Shown: positions 27,035 through 37,064, numbered from the stretch's first letter. The stretch: 64,000 bases of DNA from Peribacillus frigoritolerans (GCF_030676415.1 NZ_JAUUTW010000001.1:62001-126000); one strand, 5' to 3'. Notes: generated from the letters alone by a model not told the origin. Numbers and translations: made by a program.

Positions 27035-28138
27035 ATGAGAATCTTGCACTTAAACGCTGGTAATGAAACCGGCGGCGGTATGTTTCATATTATGTCCTTA
27101 CTGAACCAATTGAATAAAGAGGAGTGTTTGCTTGGTGTATTTGAAAAGGGTGAACTATACCGGCGGGCCATGTCCTCCGGGATACAAACTGAACTTTTCA
27201 AGCAACATTCCAAATATGACCTTTCAATTTTGAAACCTTTAAGGGACTTTATCCGTCTAAATAATATAGACATCATCCATACACATGGTCCGCGGGCGAA
27301 TATATATGGTGCTTTTATAAAGCGCCTCATTAAATGCCCATGGCTACTTACTGTTCACAGTTCGCCTCATCATGATTTTTTAGGGCAGGGTGTAAAAGGA
27401 AAATTGTTTACGGGCCTTCATGTAAGGTCATTTCAATATGCCGATCATATACTGGCGGTTTCTGACCGCTTTAAGCAGGACTTGATTGACCAAGGAATCC
27501 ATTCGACCAAAATAACAAAGATCCTGAACGGAATTGACTTTGAAAAGGAACTGCCTTTCCCGTTTCAAAGAGAAGATTTCGGGTTCGGGAAAGATGATTT
27601 CATCATCATCATGCCTGCAAGGCTTGAACCGGTGAAAGGTCATGAATTTGCATTAGCGGCATTAAGTGAAGTGGTATCGGAATTTCCCCATGTGAAGCTG
27701 ATCCTTGCAGGGGACGGGAGCAGGAGATCCGCTCTGGAAGAGATGGTCTCGGAAAAGGGATTATCCGATCATGTGTACTTTTTAGGGTATCGTGAAGATT
27801 TAGATCGAATCTACCCGTTGGGGGACATCACATTATTGACTTCCTTAAGCGAAAGTTTTCCACTCGTTTTACTTGAAGGAGCAAGATCGGGCCTTCCGGC
27901 AATCACTAGTGATGTCGGCGGTGTACAGGAATTGATTCCCGATCGGAGCAAGGGGTGGATAACGGATATCGGCAATGTCGAACAGCTGAAACTGGCCATC
28001 TGCAATGCTTTGGAATTAAAAAAATCCGGGGACTTGACAAAGATAGGGCTGAATTTACAAAAATTTGCAAAAAACAACTTTTCTATAGAGATTTTAGCCA
28101 ATAACGTATATAATGTTTATTTGAGGATGAAAAATTAA
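27035..28138 (+). CDS. GT4-family glycosyltransferase
   Basis: About 367 residues. GT-B fold with an N-terminal GGGMFHIMSLLNQL and a donor-binding half containing MPARLEPVKGHEFAL, LAGDGSRRSALEE, VYFLGYREDLDRIY and ESFPLVLLEGARSGLPAI. The ATG at 27035 is preceded by AAGGAG at the right distance; a GTG nine bases earlier is in frame but too close to that site. It lies between tagA and tagO, so it may modify or extend the linkage unit or serve the neighbouring glycan pathway. Substrate unknown. Confidence 0.85.
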   Translation: MRILHLNAGNETGGGMFHIMSLLNQLNKEECLLGVFEKGELYRRAMSSGIQTELFKQHSKYDLSILKPLRDFIRLNNIDIIHTHGPRANIYGAFIKRLIKCPWLLTVHSSPHHDFLGQGVKGKLFTGLHVRSFQYADHILAVSDRFKQDLIDQGIHSTKITKILNGIDFEKELPFPFQREDFGFGKDDFIIIMPARLEPVKGHEFALAALSEVVSEFPHVKLILAGDGSRRSALEEMVSEKGLSDHVYFLGYREDLDRIYPLGDITLLTSLSESFPLVLLEGARSGLPAITSDVGGVQELIPDRSKGWITDIGNVEQLKLAICNALELKKSGDLTKIGLNLQKFAKNNFSIEILANNVYNVYLRMKN

Positions 28139-28214
28139 AATAAGCATTTATATATAGGTTTTCTTATAGATCGTAACGGGTATTAGATTTTTAGTTGAAT
28201 TGAGGTGGTTCTTG

Positions 28215-29273
28215 ATGTTAATAGGGGCCTTGTTGGTAGCCTTTTTATTATCCATCTTTTTGACTCCTTTTGTCGGAAAGCTGGCCTTTAAATTAGGAGC
28301 TACCGATAAACCGAATGAGCGAAAAGTGCATAGTAAAATTATGCCGCGCATGGGCGGTTTAGCTATATTTTTGAGTTTTTTCATTACCTTCTTGCCCTTC
28401 TTGCTTTTCATGGATGATTTTGGGGAACAGCTGCCCCTTCTGGTGGGAGCCCTTGTCATCATATTGATCGGGATGGCTGATGATATTTTTGAATTAAGAG
28501 CTGCACCCAAATTCCTGGGCCAGGTTTTGGCTGCCCTCATTATCGTATTATGGGGCGGTCTTGAAGTGGAATTCATCAATTTGCCGTTCTTTACCGATAC
28601 ACTTGAATTTGGTGTTTTCAGTATACCGATCACCATTTTGTGGATTGTCAGCATCATTAATGCAATCAACCTAATAGATGGACTGGATGGTCTTGCAGGC
28701 GGTGTCTCAACGATCGCATTAGTGACAATTGCAACTATGGCCCTTATTAAAGGGGACCTATTTGTTGCTATGGTCGCATTGATCGTGATTGGAAGCACTC
28801 TTGGCTTTTTGAAATATAACTTTCATCCGGCTAAGATTTTCATGGGAGATACAGGTGCATTATTCTTAGGTTACATCATTGCCGTTCTGTCCCTGCTAGG
28901 GTTTAAAAACGTTACGATGATTTCATTGATCGTACCGATCATCATTTTGGGTGTTCCCATTTCGGACACATTTTTCGCGATTATTCGCAGGCTCGTCAAT
29001 AAACAGCCGATCTCGGCTGCTGATAAATCCCATTTACATCACTGTTTGATAAATTTGGGATTCACTCATAAGCAGACTGTCTTGCTCATTTACGCTTTAG
29101 CTGCTTGCTTTGGTTTAGCGGCCATAATCTTTTCATTTGCAACGATGTGGGGAGCTTTGATCCTTGTAACGGGACTCCTGCTGATCATAGAGATTTTTGT
29201 GGAGAAAATTGGTTTGGTCAATTCAAACTATCAGCCGTTGCTCAAGATGCTTAACTTTAAAAACAAGCCATGA
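28215..29273 (+). CDS. tagO: TagO-like undecaprenyl-phosphate GlcNAc-1-phosphate transferase
   Basis: About 352 residues with around 11 membrane helices, MraY/WecA family. Motifs: MADDIFELRAAPKF, NAINLIDGLDGLAGG, FMGDTGALFLGY and the cytoplasmic HLHHCLINLGFTHKQ loop. It transfers GlcNAc-1-phosphate to undecaprenyl phosphate, the first step of teichoic acid and related glycan synthesis. GAGGTGG six bases upstream favours the ATG at 28215 over the TTG at 28200. Its position beside an LCP gene, yvyE and degS matches the tagO neighbourhood of B. subtilis. Confidence 0.93.
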   Translation: MLIGALLVAFLLSIFLTPFVGKLAFKLGATDKPNERKVHSKIMPRMGGLAIFLSFFITFLPFLLFMDDFGEQLPLLVGALVIILIGMADDIFELRAAPKFLGQVLAALIIVLWGGLEVEFINLPFFTDTLEFGVFSIPITILWIVSIINAINLIDGLDGLAGGVSTIALVTIATMALIKGDLFVAMVALIVIGSTLGFLKYNFHPAKIFMGDTGALFLGYIIAVLSLLGFKNVTMISLIVPIIILGVPISDTFFAIIRRLVNKQPISAADKSHLHHCLINLGFTHKQTVLLIYALAACFGLAAIIFSFATMWGALILVTGLLLIIEIFVEKIGLVNSNYQPLLKMLNFKNKP

Positions 29274-29321
29274 TCGTTTTGGAAATAGATTACTAGATTA
29301 GCTAATCTTGCTAGATAAATG

Positions 29322-29366
29322 AAAAGCCGCCAATCGTTTAAAGTAACGGTTGGTGGCTTTTTGCTG
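29322..29366 (+). terminator. Terminator of the tagA-GT4-tagO run
   Basis: AAAAGCCGCCAATCGTT pairs imperfectly with AACGGTTGGTGGCTTTTT around a small loop, followed by T residues. Confidence 0.8.
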
Positions 29367-29455
29367 CTAACTGGAGGACATGATCATATTAAGGCTATCT
29401 GCACAGCATGTGATTTCATATAAGAAAACTATATGGGACAGAATGCATCAAAAAA

Positions 29456-29490
29456 GGAAACCCCCACTCATGACGAGTGGGGGTTTTCCT
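29456..29490 (-). terminator. Terminator of the second LCP gene
   Basis: AAACCCCCACTC / GAGTGGGGGTTT, five-base loop; on the minus strand it is followed by CCTTTTTT. It adjoins the stop at 29491. Confidence 0.85.
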
Positions 29491-30513
29491 TTATTCTTGT
29501 ATTTGTGATTGAACTGCTTCAGTTTGATTGCCTTCAGCTGGTCCCAGGTTCAAGTGGGATTGAAGCAACAGCTTAGTGTTCGCTAATGATGTTTCGTTCA
29601 GCTGATAATAATAGGTTCCGCCAATGGTAGAATCCTGACCTTCAAGTTTGATGGTTTCAAGATTGAGGCCTTTATCGGTAGTTACATATTTTATGAAACC
29701 TCTCATTTGTGAGAATTGAAGGTTCGTTGTCATATTGTCACCGACAGCTTCCATTACGTCTGTATATTTCGTTAGTGATCCAGCAGAGGTTGCTTTGGCA
29801 ATGATGGCTTTTAGGACTTCCTGCTGACGCTCACCACGTTGGATATCACTGTCCTTTTTACGTGTCCGTGCAAACGCTAATGCTTCTTCACCATTAACGG
29901 TCTGTAATCCTTCTTCGAGATGGATGGCATTCTTTTTGTCATGTGAATCGATTTCATACATTTCATAAGGGACGTCGACTTCGATGCCATCCAATGAATC
30001 TACGACATCGATGAAAGCATTAAAGTTCATGCGAACATAATAATCGACTGGGATATCAAATAACTCCTCTACGGTGTCCATCGTCGCTTTTGGTCCGCCG
30101 GCTGCATGGGCCGCGTTGATTTTCGTGGTTACGCCTTTGGCTGGCACGTACACATATGAATCACGGGGAATGCTTAATAGTTTTATAGATTTTTGATCTT
30201 TATTGAATGTGGCAAGAATTAAAGCATCCGAGCGGGAATTTCCTTTTAAGTCACGGTCCTTACTATCATCAATTCCTATGAAAAGGATCGAGAAATTATC
30301 TTCGAGCGGGTCGATCGCTGCACTTCGCTTTCCTGATGCTTCTACAGGGTCATAGGAACCATTGAATACATTCTGGGCTTTCATATACAGGGTTGCAGCA
30401 TACGTAGAAGCTCCCAGACCAAGTACCAGCAGGGGAACAAGCAATAACCAAAGCCTCTTTCGCCTTTTTTTCTTCGTTTTTTTAATTTTATAAACACGCC
30501 TAGTAGTAGACAT
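29491..30513 (-). CDS. LytR-CpsA-Psr family wall polymer ligase (second copy)
   Basis: 340 residues: a very basic cytoplasmic tail (KIKKTKKKRRKR), one membrane helix (about 20-43) and an LCP catalytic domain with FIGIDDSKDRD, RSDALILATF, SIPRDSYVYVP and FARTRKKDSDIQRGERQQEV. The short acidic C-terminal tail is unlike the first copy at 8977. It would attach teichoic acid or the secondary glycan to peptidoglycan. In B. subtilis tagO also has an LCP gene (tagU/lytR family) close by. Confidence 0.88.
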   Translation of the reverse strand: MSTTRRVYKIKKTKKKRRKRLWLLLVPLLVLGLGASTYAATLYMKAQNVFNGSYDPVEASGKRSAAIDPLEDNFSILFIGIDDSKDRDLKGNSRSDALILATFNKDQKSIKLLSIPRDSYVYVPAKGVTTKINAAHAAGGPKATMDTVEELFDIPVDYYVRMNFNAFIDVVDSLDGIEVDVPYEMYEIDSHDKKNAIHLEEGLQTVNGEEALAFARTRKKDSDIQRGERQQEVLKAIIAKATSAGSLTKYTDVMEAVGDNMTTNLQFSQMRGFIKYVTTDKGLNLETIKLEGQDSTIGGTYYYQLNETSLANTKLLLQSHLNLGPAEGNQTEAVQSQIQE

Positions 30514-30692
30514 CTTTTTATTCTCCTTTTAAATAACGAACATCAGACATATATCGCTATTTTTCGAATCCTGCAGTTTATATTTCGTCATATATTACAC
30601 CTAATTTTACAATGATTTAATAATTTCGTAAAATAAATATTTCTTTTCAATTATATTACAGCATAAAAAAAGGAAAAATATGCAGGAGTCTA

Positions 30693-31328
30693 TCAGGCGA
30701 ATTCCTCTTCCAAATAAAGCATTTCTTCCTCAGTGATGTGGCCTTGACCATTTGTCAGCTCTGTAATCCAAGCGGTATATGTCTCTTTTTGTGTTTCCTC
30801 AACATATACAAGGATATTGACCTGATCAAGGTACTGAATTTCCTTTATTTGATAAATGGAAGATCGCAATTCGTTTTCCAATTTTCCAAGCCAGGTATAG
30901 TCAACGGTTGTCGAAATGACCCGCATTAGTTTTCTAATGACTACACCAGTGGCATTTATTCCTTCTGAAGTCGCTTTGCTGTAAGCGCGAATGAGACCGC
31001 CAGCACCAAGTTTGATGCCGCCAAAATACCGTGTGACCACAACAGCGGTGTCTTTCAGTTCTTTTTTCTTAAGCACTTCTAGGATAGGGACGCCTGCCGT
31101 TCCGCTCGGTTCCCCATCGTCTAGGGCTTTTTGGATTTGATTTTGTTCCCCGATCATATAAGCTGAACAATTATGTGTAGCATCTTTGTGTTTTTTCTTG
31201 ATTTCCTGGATAAAGGCCTGTGCGGCATCTTCGGTTTCAACTCGGGCGATGTGGGAAATAAAACGGGATTTTTCAATGACGATTTCATGTTCGCCGCGAC
31301 CTGCCACCGTTAAATATTGAGTGAGCAT
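30693..31328 (-). CDS. yvyE: YigZ/IMPACT-family protein YvyE
   Basis: 211 residues with the two-part YigZ structure: an N-terminal UPF0029 domain (CSAYMIGEQNQIQKALDDGE, then PSGTAGVPIL, and FGGIKLGAGGLIRAYSKA) and a C-terminal DUF1949 ferredoxin-like domain. The biochemical role of the family is not settled; links to translation or nucleic acid binding have been proposed. It is divergent from degS, the same arrangement as in B. subtilis. I see no strong terminator downstream. Confidence 0.9.
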   Translation of the reverse strand: MLTQYLTVAGRGEHEIVIEKSRFISHIARVETEDAAQAFIQEIKKKHKDATHNCSAYMIGEQNQIQKALDDGEPSGTAGVPILEVLKKKELKDTAVVVTRYFGGIKLGAGGLIRAYSKATSEGINATGVVIRKLMRVISTTVDYTWLGKLENELRSSIYQIKEIQYLDQVNILVYVEETQKETYTAWITELTNGQGHITEEEMLYLEEEFA

Positions 31329-31943
31329 AACTATTCCACCTTCGTACTTCCTATTAGTTGATTTATTATAAGGCTTTGCGGAAAAAGTGGCAATGACGAT
31401 TCATTTACATACCGCATGTGTAAAGAAACTTTAATATAAGATAAAGCTGTACGTGTTATAATTAATTTCATTGCCTGTTATTGTTATTAGCTGGTCATAT
31501 ATGCTTAAAAGAATAACATTGTAGGAAAGACATGAGTTCTGTGCCATTATCCTGGCTTTACCTTAACGTGTCCTCTCATTTCAAGGATTTTGCCATTTAA
31601 TAAATGCATCTGTTTCATATGATAATCAATGGAGCGGAATATCCCATTTGATTGAAAAGGATATTTTGTATTAGGCTAATAGAAATGGCTTTCTGCCTTT
31701 AATAGGTAGACTTAATGGCGGGAATATGAGATGTATAGTAAATATGTACATTTTATGGAAATCATAAAAGGGAATTAACGTATTTTTAATCTTTTTTTGG
31801 TACAATATGTTCATGAAGGTTACTTCATACAAAGTTTCCTGAAATTTAACCATTCATGAAAAAGGAAAAGAACTTTTTTCCATATACATAGTCTTTAAGA
31901 CAATAAATTGTTTAAGTCTTTTGATTTAAGTGGAGGGATCTTA
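31329..31943. other. 615-bp intergenic region between divergent yvyE and degS
   Basis: No credible ORF. It should contain both promoters. A TACAAT hexamer at 31801-31806 is a possible degS -10 element, but I find no good -35 at 16-18 bp. A TATAAT near 31459 sits in a suitable AT-rich context but its direction is unclear. AAGTCTT and AGTCTTTAAGAC motifs near 31890-31922 form a weak inverted repeat. Confidence 0.4.
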
Positions 31944-33086
31944 ATGTCCATAAAAAAGGTTGATGCTAAAGCATTGGACAAGATCTTAGAAACAATGGTG
32001 AGCACTGTTAGTGAAAGTAAGGATGAAGTCTTTGATATCGGCGAACAATGCCGAAAGGATTTCGAGTCATTATCAAAAGAGCTTGATGATGTGAAAATCA
32101 GGGTTGCCATTGTGATAACCGACAGCGATGCACTGGATTCAAAAGCCAGGTTTGCTCGAAAAAGGCTTTCAGAAGTCAGTATGCACTTCAACCATTTTTC
32201 TGAAGAACAGGTGCGCGATGCTTATGAAAGGGCACATAAGCTTCAAGTCGATTTACAAATTAACCGGCAATTGGAGAAAGAGCTCCGTAATCGCCGGGAT
32301 GAGCTTGAGTTAAGGTTAAGGGGTTTACAGCAGACAATCGATAAAGCGGTGCATCTCGTCTCGCAAATATCGGTAGTGCAGAATTATTTGACACAGGATC
32401 TTAAATTTGTGGGGGAAGCCCTTCAAGAAGCGAAACGCAAACAGGACTTTGGCCTGAAAATAATCGAAGCCCAGGAGCAGGAACGTAAAAAGCTCTCGCG
32501 TGAAATTCATGATGGTCCGGCGCAAATGCTGGCAAATGTCATGATGCGCTCAGACCTGATAGAACGAGTGCAACGGGAGAGAGGTCCTGATGAAGCGTTA
32601 GTGGAAATCCGCAGCTTAAAGGTCATGGTAAGGAATGCTTTATATGAAGTGCGCAGAATCATCTATGACCTTCGCCCTATGGCGCTTGATGATTTAGGAC
32701 TTGTTCCTACTCTCAGAAAATACCTGCAAACGACCGAAGACTATAATAATGGCGTGAATCTGAATTTCGTCAACCTTGGACAGGTCAAAAGGCTTCCTTC
32801 CGATATGGAGGTCGCTTTATTCAGGCTGGTTCAAGAGGCTGTACAAAATTCATTGAAGCATGCGGACCCAAAACAGATTCAAGTTAAACTGTCCATTTCC
32901 AAGGAGATGGTGACCGTCGTCGTCAAAGATGATGGAAAGGGGTTTGACTCTACGATTCAAAAAGAAGGTTCATTTGGCTTGGTAGGAATGAGAGAAAGAG
33001 TCGAGCTGCTGGAAGGTGAAATGACGATCGATTCACAACCGGGGGCAGGCACTTTGGTATTTATACAAATTCCCTACCATTTATAA
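31944..33086 (+). CDS. degS: Sensor histidine kinase DegS
   Basis: 380 residues, cytoplasmic, no membrane helix. The N-terminal two-thirds is coiled-coil sensor sequence (residues ~1-180). The phospho-acceptor is in SREIHDGPAQMLANV with His189, the same position as in B. subtilis DegS. A HATPase domain (EAVQNSLKHAD, DDGKGFD, GLVGMRERVELLEG) ends the protein. It phosphorylates DegU, which controls motility, competence and degradative enzymes. GGAGG places the start at 31944 rather than the in-frame codon 36 bases upstream. Confidence 0.96.
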   Translation: MSIKKVDAKALDKILETMVSTVSESKDEVFDIGEQCRKDFESLSKELDDVKIRVAIVITDSDALDSKARFARKRLSEVSMHFNHFSEEQVRDAYERAHKLQVDLQINRQLEKELRNRRDELELRLRGLQQTIDKAVHLVSQISVVQNYLTQDLKFVGEALQEAKRKQDFGLKIIEAQEQERKKLSREIHDGPAQMLANVMMRSDLIERVQRERGPDEALVEIRSLKVMVRNALYEVRRIIYDLRPMALDDLGLVPTLRKYLQTTEDYNNGVNLNFVNLGQVKRLPSDMEVALFRLVQEAVQNSLKHADPKQIQVKLSISKEMVTVVVKDDGKGFDSTIQKEGSFGLVGMRERVELLEGEMTIDSQPGAGTLVFIQIPYHL

Positions 33087-33133
33087 ATTATAGAGAATAG
33101 ACATATTAAATAGAAACTAGGAGGAAGAAGCCG

Positions 33134-33817
33134 TTGAAGACTAGTATCATCATAATCGATGACCATCAGCTTTTCCGTGAAGGCGTAAAGCGCATATTAG
33201 ATTTTGAATCATCCTTTGATGTTGTTGCCGAGGGCGATGACGGAAGCGAAGCTATGGATCTCGTTGAAACACATAAACCTGATGTTGTTATCATGGATAT
33301 CAACATGCCGAACATGAATGGGGTCGAAGCAACAAAAATGCTCGTGAACCGTTACCCTGAAACAAAGGTCATCATCCTTTCCATTCATGATGATGAAAAC
33401 TACGTGCAGCACGCATTGAAAACAGGAGCACAAGGTTATCTGTTGAAAGAAATGGACGCAGATGCGTTGATTGATGCTGTGCGTGTAGTCGCTGAAGGCG
33501 GCTCATACCTTCATCCGAAGGTGACCCATAACTTAGTTAAAGAATATCGCCGCTTAGCAGCTGAAGAGGGTGCTGATCGTGATTCCGTACATACAATAGA
33601 AATCAGGAGGCCGCTTCACCTATTGACTCGACGCGAATGTGAAGTGCTTCAACTTTTAGCGGACGGGAAAAGCAACCGGGCCATCGGCGAAACTCTATAT
33701 ATCAGTGAAAAAACAGTCAAGAACCATGTGAGTAACATTCTTCAGAAGATGAATGTGAATGACCGTACACAAGCGGTTGTCCTAGCTATTAAAAACGGCT
33801 GGGTAGAAGTGAAGTAA
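33134..33817 (+). CDS. degU: Response regulator DegU
   Basis: 227 residues. The N-terminal receiver domain has VIMDINMPN with the phosphorylated aspartate (Asp55) and an acidic pair near the start (IIIDDHQLF). The C-terminal LuxR/NarL helix-turn-helix has [18 protein letters not shown] and [17 protein letters not shown]. The start codon is TTG, with AGGAGG about ten bases upstream. It is 47 bases after degS and followed by a terminator, so degSU form an operon. Targets relevant here include flagellar genes and comF. Confidence 0.97.
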   Translation: MKTSIIIIDDHQLFREGVKRILDFESSFDVVAEGDDGSEAMDLVETHKPDVVIMDINMPNMNGVEATKMLVNRYPETKVIILSIHDDENYVQHALKTGAQGYLLKEMDADALIDAVRVVAEGGSYLHPKVTHNLVKEYRRLAAEEGADRDSVHTIEIRRPLHLLTRRECEVLQLLADGKSNRAIGETLYISEKTVKNHVSNILQKMNVNDRTQAVVLAIKNGWVEVK

Positions 33818-33832
33818 TTAAAGCGTTCGATA

Positions 33833-33892
33833 AGTCCGGCTCTTCAGATTCCGCAATGCGTGCTGAAGGGCTGGATTTTTTTTTTTTTGGCT
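33833..33892 (+). terminator. Terminator of degSU
   Basis: TCCGGCTCTTCAG pairs with CTGAAGGGCTGGA, followed by 12 T residues. Confidence 0.8.
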
Positions 33893-34022
33893 GGATGACT
33901 CGATTCAAATTTAAGGTTTCATATTTAGGGCAATGCAGAAAGCTATTTAATGCAAATAAAGGCATTTTCAGATAGAATGGTGAATAGGATACAGAGTAAA
34001 TTTTTATAAGGATGGTACTATT

Positions 34023-34865
34023 ATGAAAACCGCAGTCGTAACAGATAGCACTGCATATATACCTAAGGAAATACGTGATCGTTTACATATACATATGATG
34101 CCGCTTAATGTCATTTTTTCCAATGAAGCTTACCGGGAGGAAGTTGATATTACTGCGGATGAGTTTTATGAGGAAGTAAAGAGGCAGGAGAAATTGCCGA
34201 CCACTTCACAGCCTCCAATCGGGAAGTTTGTCGAGAAGTTCGAGGAACTGCAAAAAGAATATGATGATGTTATTTCAATTCATTTATCGAGCGGCATCAG
34301 CGGAACGTATCAAGGTGCGGTATCTGCAGGTGAAATGGTCGAGGGAATTAGGGTTCATGCCTTTGATTCGGAAATCAGCTGCATGGTACAGGGGTTTTAC
34401 GTGATCGAGGCGGCAAAGATGGCACTTGATGGTAAAGGTGCAGAAGAAATCATGGCCAGGCTCGAAGAAATGAAACCATCGGTCAGGGCATACTTCATGG
34501 CAGATGACCTATCCCATCTGCAACGCGGCGGCCGCTTAAGCAGTGCCCAAGCATTGATTGGCAGTCTGCTTCAAGTGAAGCCGGTCCTCCATTTTGTTGA
34601 TAAAGTCATCGTCCCGTACGAAAAGATTCGTACAAGAAAGAAAGCGATGAAACGGATTGCCGATTTGCTTGGAGAAGACGCGGCGAGCGGCGAGAAATTT
34701 AAAGCCGTCATTATTCATGCAAAACGGGAAAGCGAAGCTAAAGACTGGAAAGCAGAACTTGAAGCTCGGTTCCTAAATGTCGAGTTCGACATCAGCTACT
34801 TCGGTCCAGTAATCGGAACGCATCTGGGCGAAGGCTCAATGGGGATGGGCTGGTATAAAATTTAA
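34023..34865 (+). CDS. yviA: DegV-family fatty-acid-binding protein
   Basis: 280 residues. The family signature TDSTAYIP at the N-terminus and SIHLSSGISGTYQGA mark the fatty-acid-binding fold; DLSHLQRGGRLSSAQALIGSL is also characteristic. DegV proteins bind fatty acids and partner fatty acid kinase, feeding exogenous fatty acids into phospholipids. The position between degU and comFA matches yviA of B. subtilis. Confidence 0.92.
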   Translation: MKTAVVTDSTAYIPKEIRDRLHIHMMPLNVIFSNEAYREEVDITADEFYEEVKRQEKLPTTSQPPIGKFVEKFEELQKEYDDVISIHLSSGISGTYQGAVSAGEMVEGIRVHAFDSEISCMVQGFYVIEAAKMALDGKGAEEIMARLEEMKPSVRAYFMADDLSHLQRGGRLSSAQALIGSLLQVKPVLHFVDKVIVPYEKIRTRKKAMKRIADLLGEDAASGEKFKAVIIHAKRESEAKDWKAELEARFLNVEFDISYFGPVIGTHLGEGSMGMGWYKI

Positions 34866-34870
34866 ACTGT

Positions 34871-34901
34871 GACGCCTTTACTAAGTGAAAGGCGTTTTTT
34901 T
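34871..34901 (+). terminator. Terminator after the degV-family gene
   Basis: ACGCCTTT / AAAGGCGT with an eight-base loop and seven T. Confidence 0.75.
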
Positions 34902-34978
34902 ATGGAGCAAAAAGGAATCCGTGAGTAAAAAGCGAATGTTAAGGAGGAGTGAAATTTATAAGAAATGGAGGTTGCAGT

Positions 34979-36379
34979 TTGAAAAAAGTGAGCATTTCCC
35001 CCCCATATTCCCCGGAACTTCAGAACCATCTCACCGGAAAACATCTTTTGGCCTTCGAAATCCCCTTCTCCCAAGAAATTCTCGCAGAGCACCTCAAGAA
35101 CGGGTATGTCTCGCAAACTTACGGTGTGCAATCCGGGAATGGCAGTTATCAATGTGTACGCTGCGGTAACAAAGATCAAACTTTGTTTTATACATTCCCT
35201 TGCAAGATTTGCAATCAAGATTGTACTTACTGCCGGTCATGCATCATGATGGGACGGGTCAGTGAATGTGCAAAGCTATATAGGTGGACCGGTCCCGGCA
35301 TTCAATTTACGATTCCTGACAATGTGATGAGGTGGGCAGGCACTTTGTCGGCAGGTCAACAAAATGCCTCTGACTGTGTCGTTGAAGCCGTAAACGGAAA
35401 AGATGAATTCCTGGTATGGGCTGTATGCGGGGCAGGGAAGACGGAGGTCCTATTTCCAGCGATTGAGGCAGCCTTGCATGCCGGGAAACGGATTTGTTTG
35501 GCAACACCGCGGACCGATGTCGTTCTCGAACTTTCCCCAAGGTTAAAAAAAGCCTTCCCTGCCATTGAAGTCACGACCCTTTATGCCGGCAGTGCAGATA
35601 GACATGGCTTTTCGCCACTAACCGTTGCCACGACCCATCAGCTATTCCGTTTTATTGAAGCTTTCGATGTCATCATCGTTGATGAAGTCGATGCGTTTCC
35701 CTACTCAATTGATGATTCGCTGCATTATGCGGTTAATAAATCGAAAAAGATTTCTGCGGCAACCATCTATTTGACCGCCACACCTTCGAAAAGGATGCAG
35801 CGGCTATACCGAAGCGGTAAATTGAAAGCCGTCATAATCCCGGCCCGTTATCATCGTCAGCCCATCCCTGTCCCTGAAATGAAGTGGAGCGGCAATTGGC
35901 AAAAACTATTTCTTCAACAAAAGATTCCTCCCGTAATCAACGGATGGGTAAGTGAACGCCTTAAGCAGAATATCCCCTTCCTATTGTTTTTTCCAAGCAT
36001 TCAAGTGATGGAGCAGGCCATTCCGCTGTTCCAAAGGGTGTCTCCAAAATTATCGATTGTCCACTCCCGGCACCCTGATCGAAAGGAAAAAGTAATGGCA
36101 CTAAGGAATGGATTGGTTCCAGGGTTACTGACCACGACCATCTTGGAACGCGGCGTGACAATTGAACGGTTGGAAGTTGCCGTGATCGGTGCTGAACATG
36201 AAGTGTTTTCTGATAATGCCCTCGTTCAGATTGCCGGCAGGGTAGGGAGAAGCTTTGCTAACCCTGCCGGGACGATCACCTTTTTTCATTACGGTAAAAG
36301 TAAAGCGATGGTCGAGGCGATTCACCATATACAAATGATGAATAAAGATGCCATGAAAAGGGGGCTGCTGGATGAATAG
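34979..36379 (+). CDS. comFA: Competence DNA helicase ComFA
   Basis: About 466 residues. An N-terminal four-cysteine zinc finger (CVRCGNK, CKICNQDC, CRSC) precedes a superfamily 2 helicase core: Walker A VCGAGKTE, the DEAD-type IIVDEVDAFP, LTATPSKRM, and QIAGRVGRS. It is the ATP-driven motor that pulls transforming single-stranded DNA through the ComEC channel. I prefer the TTG at 34979 because GGAGG lies seven bases before it; the GTG at 34949 sits on top of its own AAGGAGGA. I saw no convincing ComK box upstream. Confidence 0.95.
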   Translation: MKKVSISPPYSPELQNHLTGKHLLAFEIPFSQEILAEHLKNGYVSQTYGVQSGNGSYQCVRCGNKDQTLFYTFPCKICNQDCTYCRSCIMMGRVSECAKLYRWTGPGIQFTIPDNVMRWAGTLSAGQQNASDCVVEAVNGKDEFLVWAVCGAGKTEVLFPAIEAALHAGKRICLATPRTDVVLELSPRLKKAFPAIEVTTLYAGSADRHGFSPLTVATTHQLFRFIEAFDVIIVDEVDAFPYSIDDSLHYAVNKSKKISAATIYLTATPSKRMQRLYRSGKLKAVIIPARYHRQPIPVPEMKWSGNWQKLFLQQKIPPVINGWVSERLKQNIPFLLFFPSIQVMEQAIPLFQRVSPKLSIVHSRHPDRKEKVMALRNGLVPGLLTTTILERGVTIERLEVAVIGAEHEVFSDNALVQIAGRVGRSFANPAGTITFFHYGKSKAMVEAIHHIQMMNKDAMKRGLLDE

Positions 36380-37064
36380 ATGTCTTGTTTGTGATGAAGG
36401 GATGAAGCAGGCATTGACATGGAGGAGCCTGCTTAAGCGGGCTGAGGCAAGGGCAATCTGCGAAGGATGTGAGGGGAAACTTAATAGGATAGCCGGAGAA
36501 ACATGTTCAATGTGCTCAAGGGAGCTGGGCGGGGATCATATCACTGGTGACCTCTGTCTGGATTGTTCTAGATGGGAAAGGAATAGGGAATGGGGAGGTT
36601 ATTTGTCGAAGAACACATCGCTATTTCATTATAATGAATCCTTAAAAGATATTATTGCTAAATATAAGTACCGGGGGGATTATGCATTAGCTGAGGTTTT
36701 TGTCCCTTTTTTGAAAGAAGGGTTAAAGGACATGGAGTTTGACCTGGTAACGGTCATCCCGCTTAGTCATGAACGGCTTAGGGAGCGGGGATTCAACCAG
36801 GGACAGGCTTTGGCAGATCTTCTTGGACTTCATACGGTTGAGACCCTGACAAGAATCCATACGGAAAAACAATCAAAAAAATCACGTCAAGAGAGAATGT
36901 CATTACCACAGGTTTTTCAGGTCAGGCAAGCTGATTTGCTGGAGCATAAATCTATTTTGATCATCGATGATATTTACACAACAGGCACAACTCTCAGGCA
37001 TGCAGCCAAAGCCTTAATGACGGCAGGGGCCAAAGAAGTATCATCCATCACCCTGGCTAGGTAA
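36372..37064 (+). CDS. comFC: Competence protein ComFC (phosphoribosyltransferase-like)
   Basis: 230 residues. N-terminal cysteine pairs (CLVCDEG, CEGC, CSMCSRE, CLDC) form a zinc-binding part, followed by a PRTase-fold domain with VIPLSHERLRERGFNQ and LIIDDIYTTGTT. It works with ComFA in uptake of transforming DNA. It overlaps comFA by eight bases. B. subtilis has a small comFB gene between the two; it is absent here. Confidence 0.94.
   Translation: MNRCLVCDEGMKQALTWRSLLKRAEARAICEGCEGKLNRIAGETCSMCSRELGGDHITGDLCLDCSRWERNREWGGYLSKNTSLFHYNESLKDIIAKYKYRGDYALAEVFVPFLKEGLKDMEFDLVTVIPLSHERLRERGFNQGQALADLLGLHTVETLTRIHTEKQSKKSRQERMSLPQVFQVRQADLLEHKSILIIDDIYTTGTTLRHAAKALMTAGAKEVSSITLAR

Noticed and set aside
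28148-28798. 216-codon minus-strand frame opposite tagO
   Set aside because: It is a mirror frame of a well-supported membrane protein gene; the product is low-complexity and lacks a start signal.
34902-34978. ComK box before comFA
   Set aside because: No AAAA-N5-TTTT pair at proper spacing could be found.
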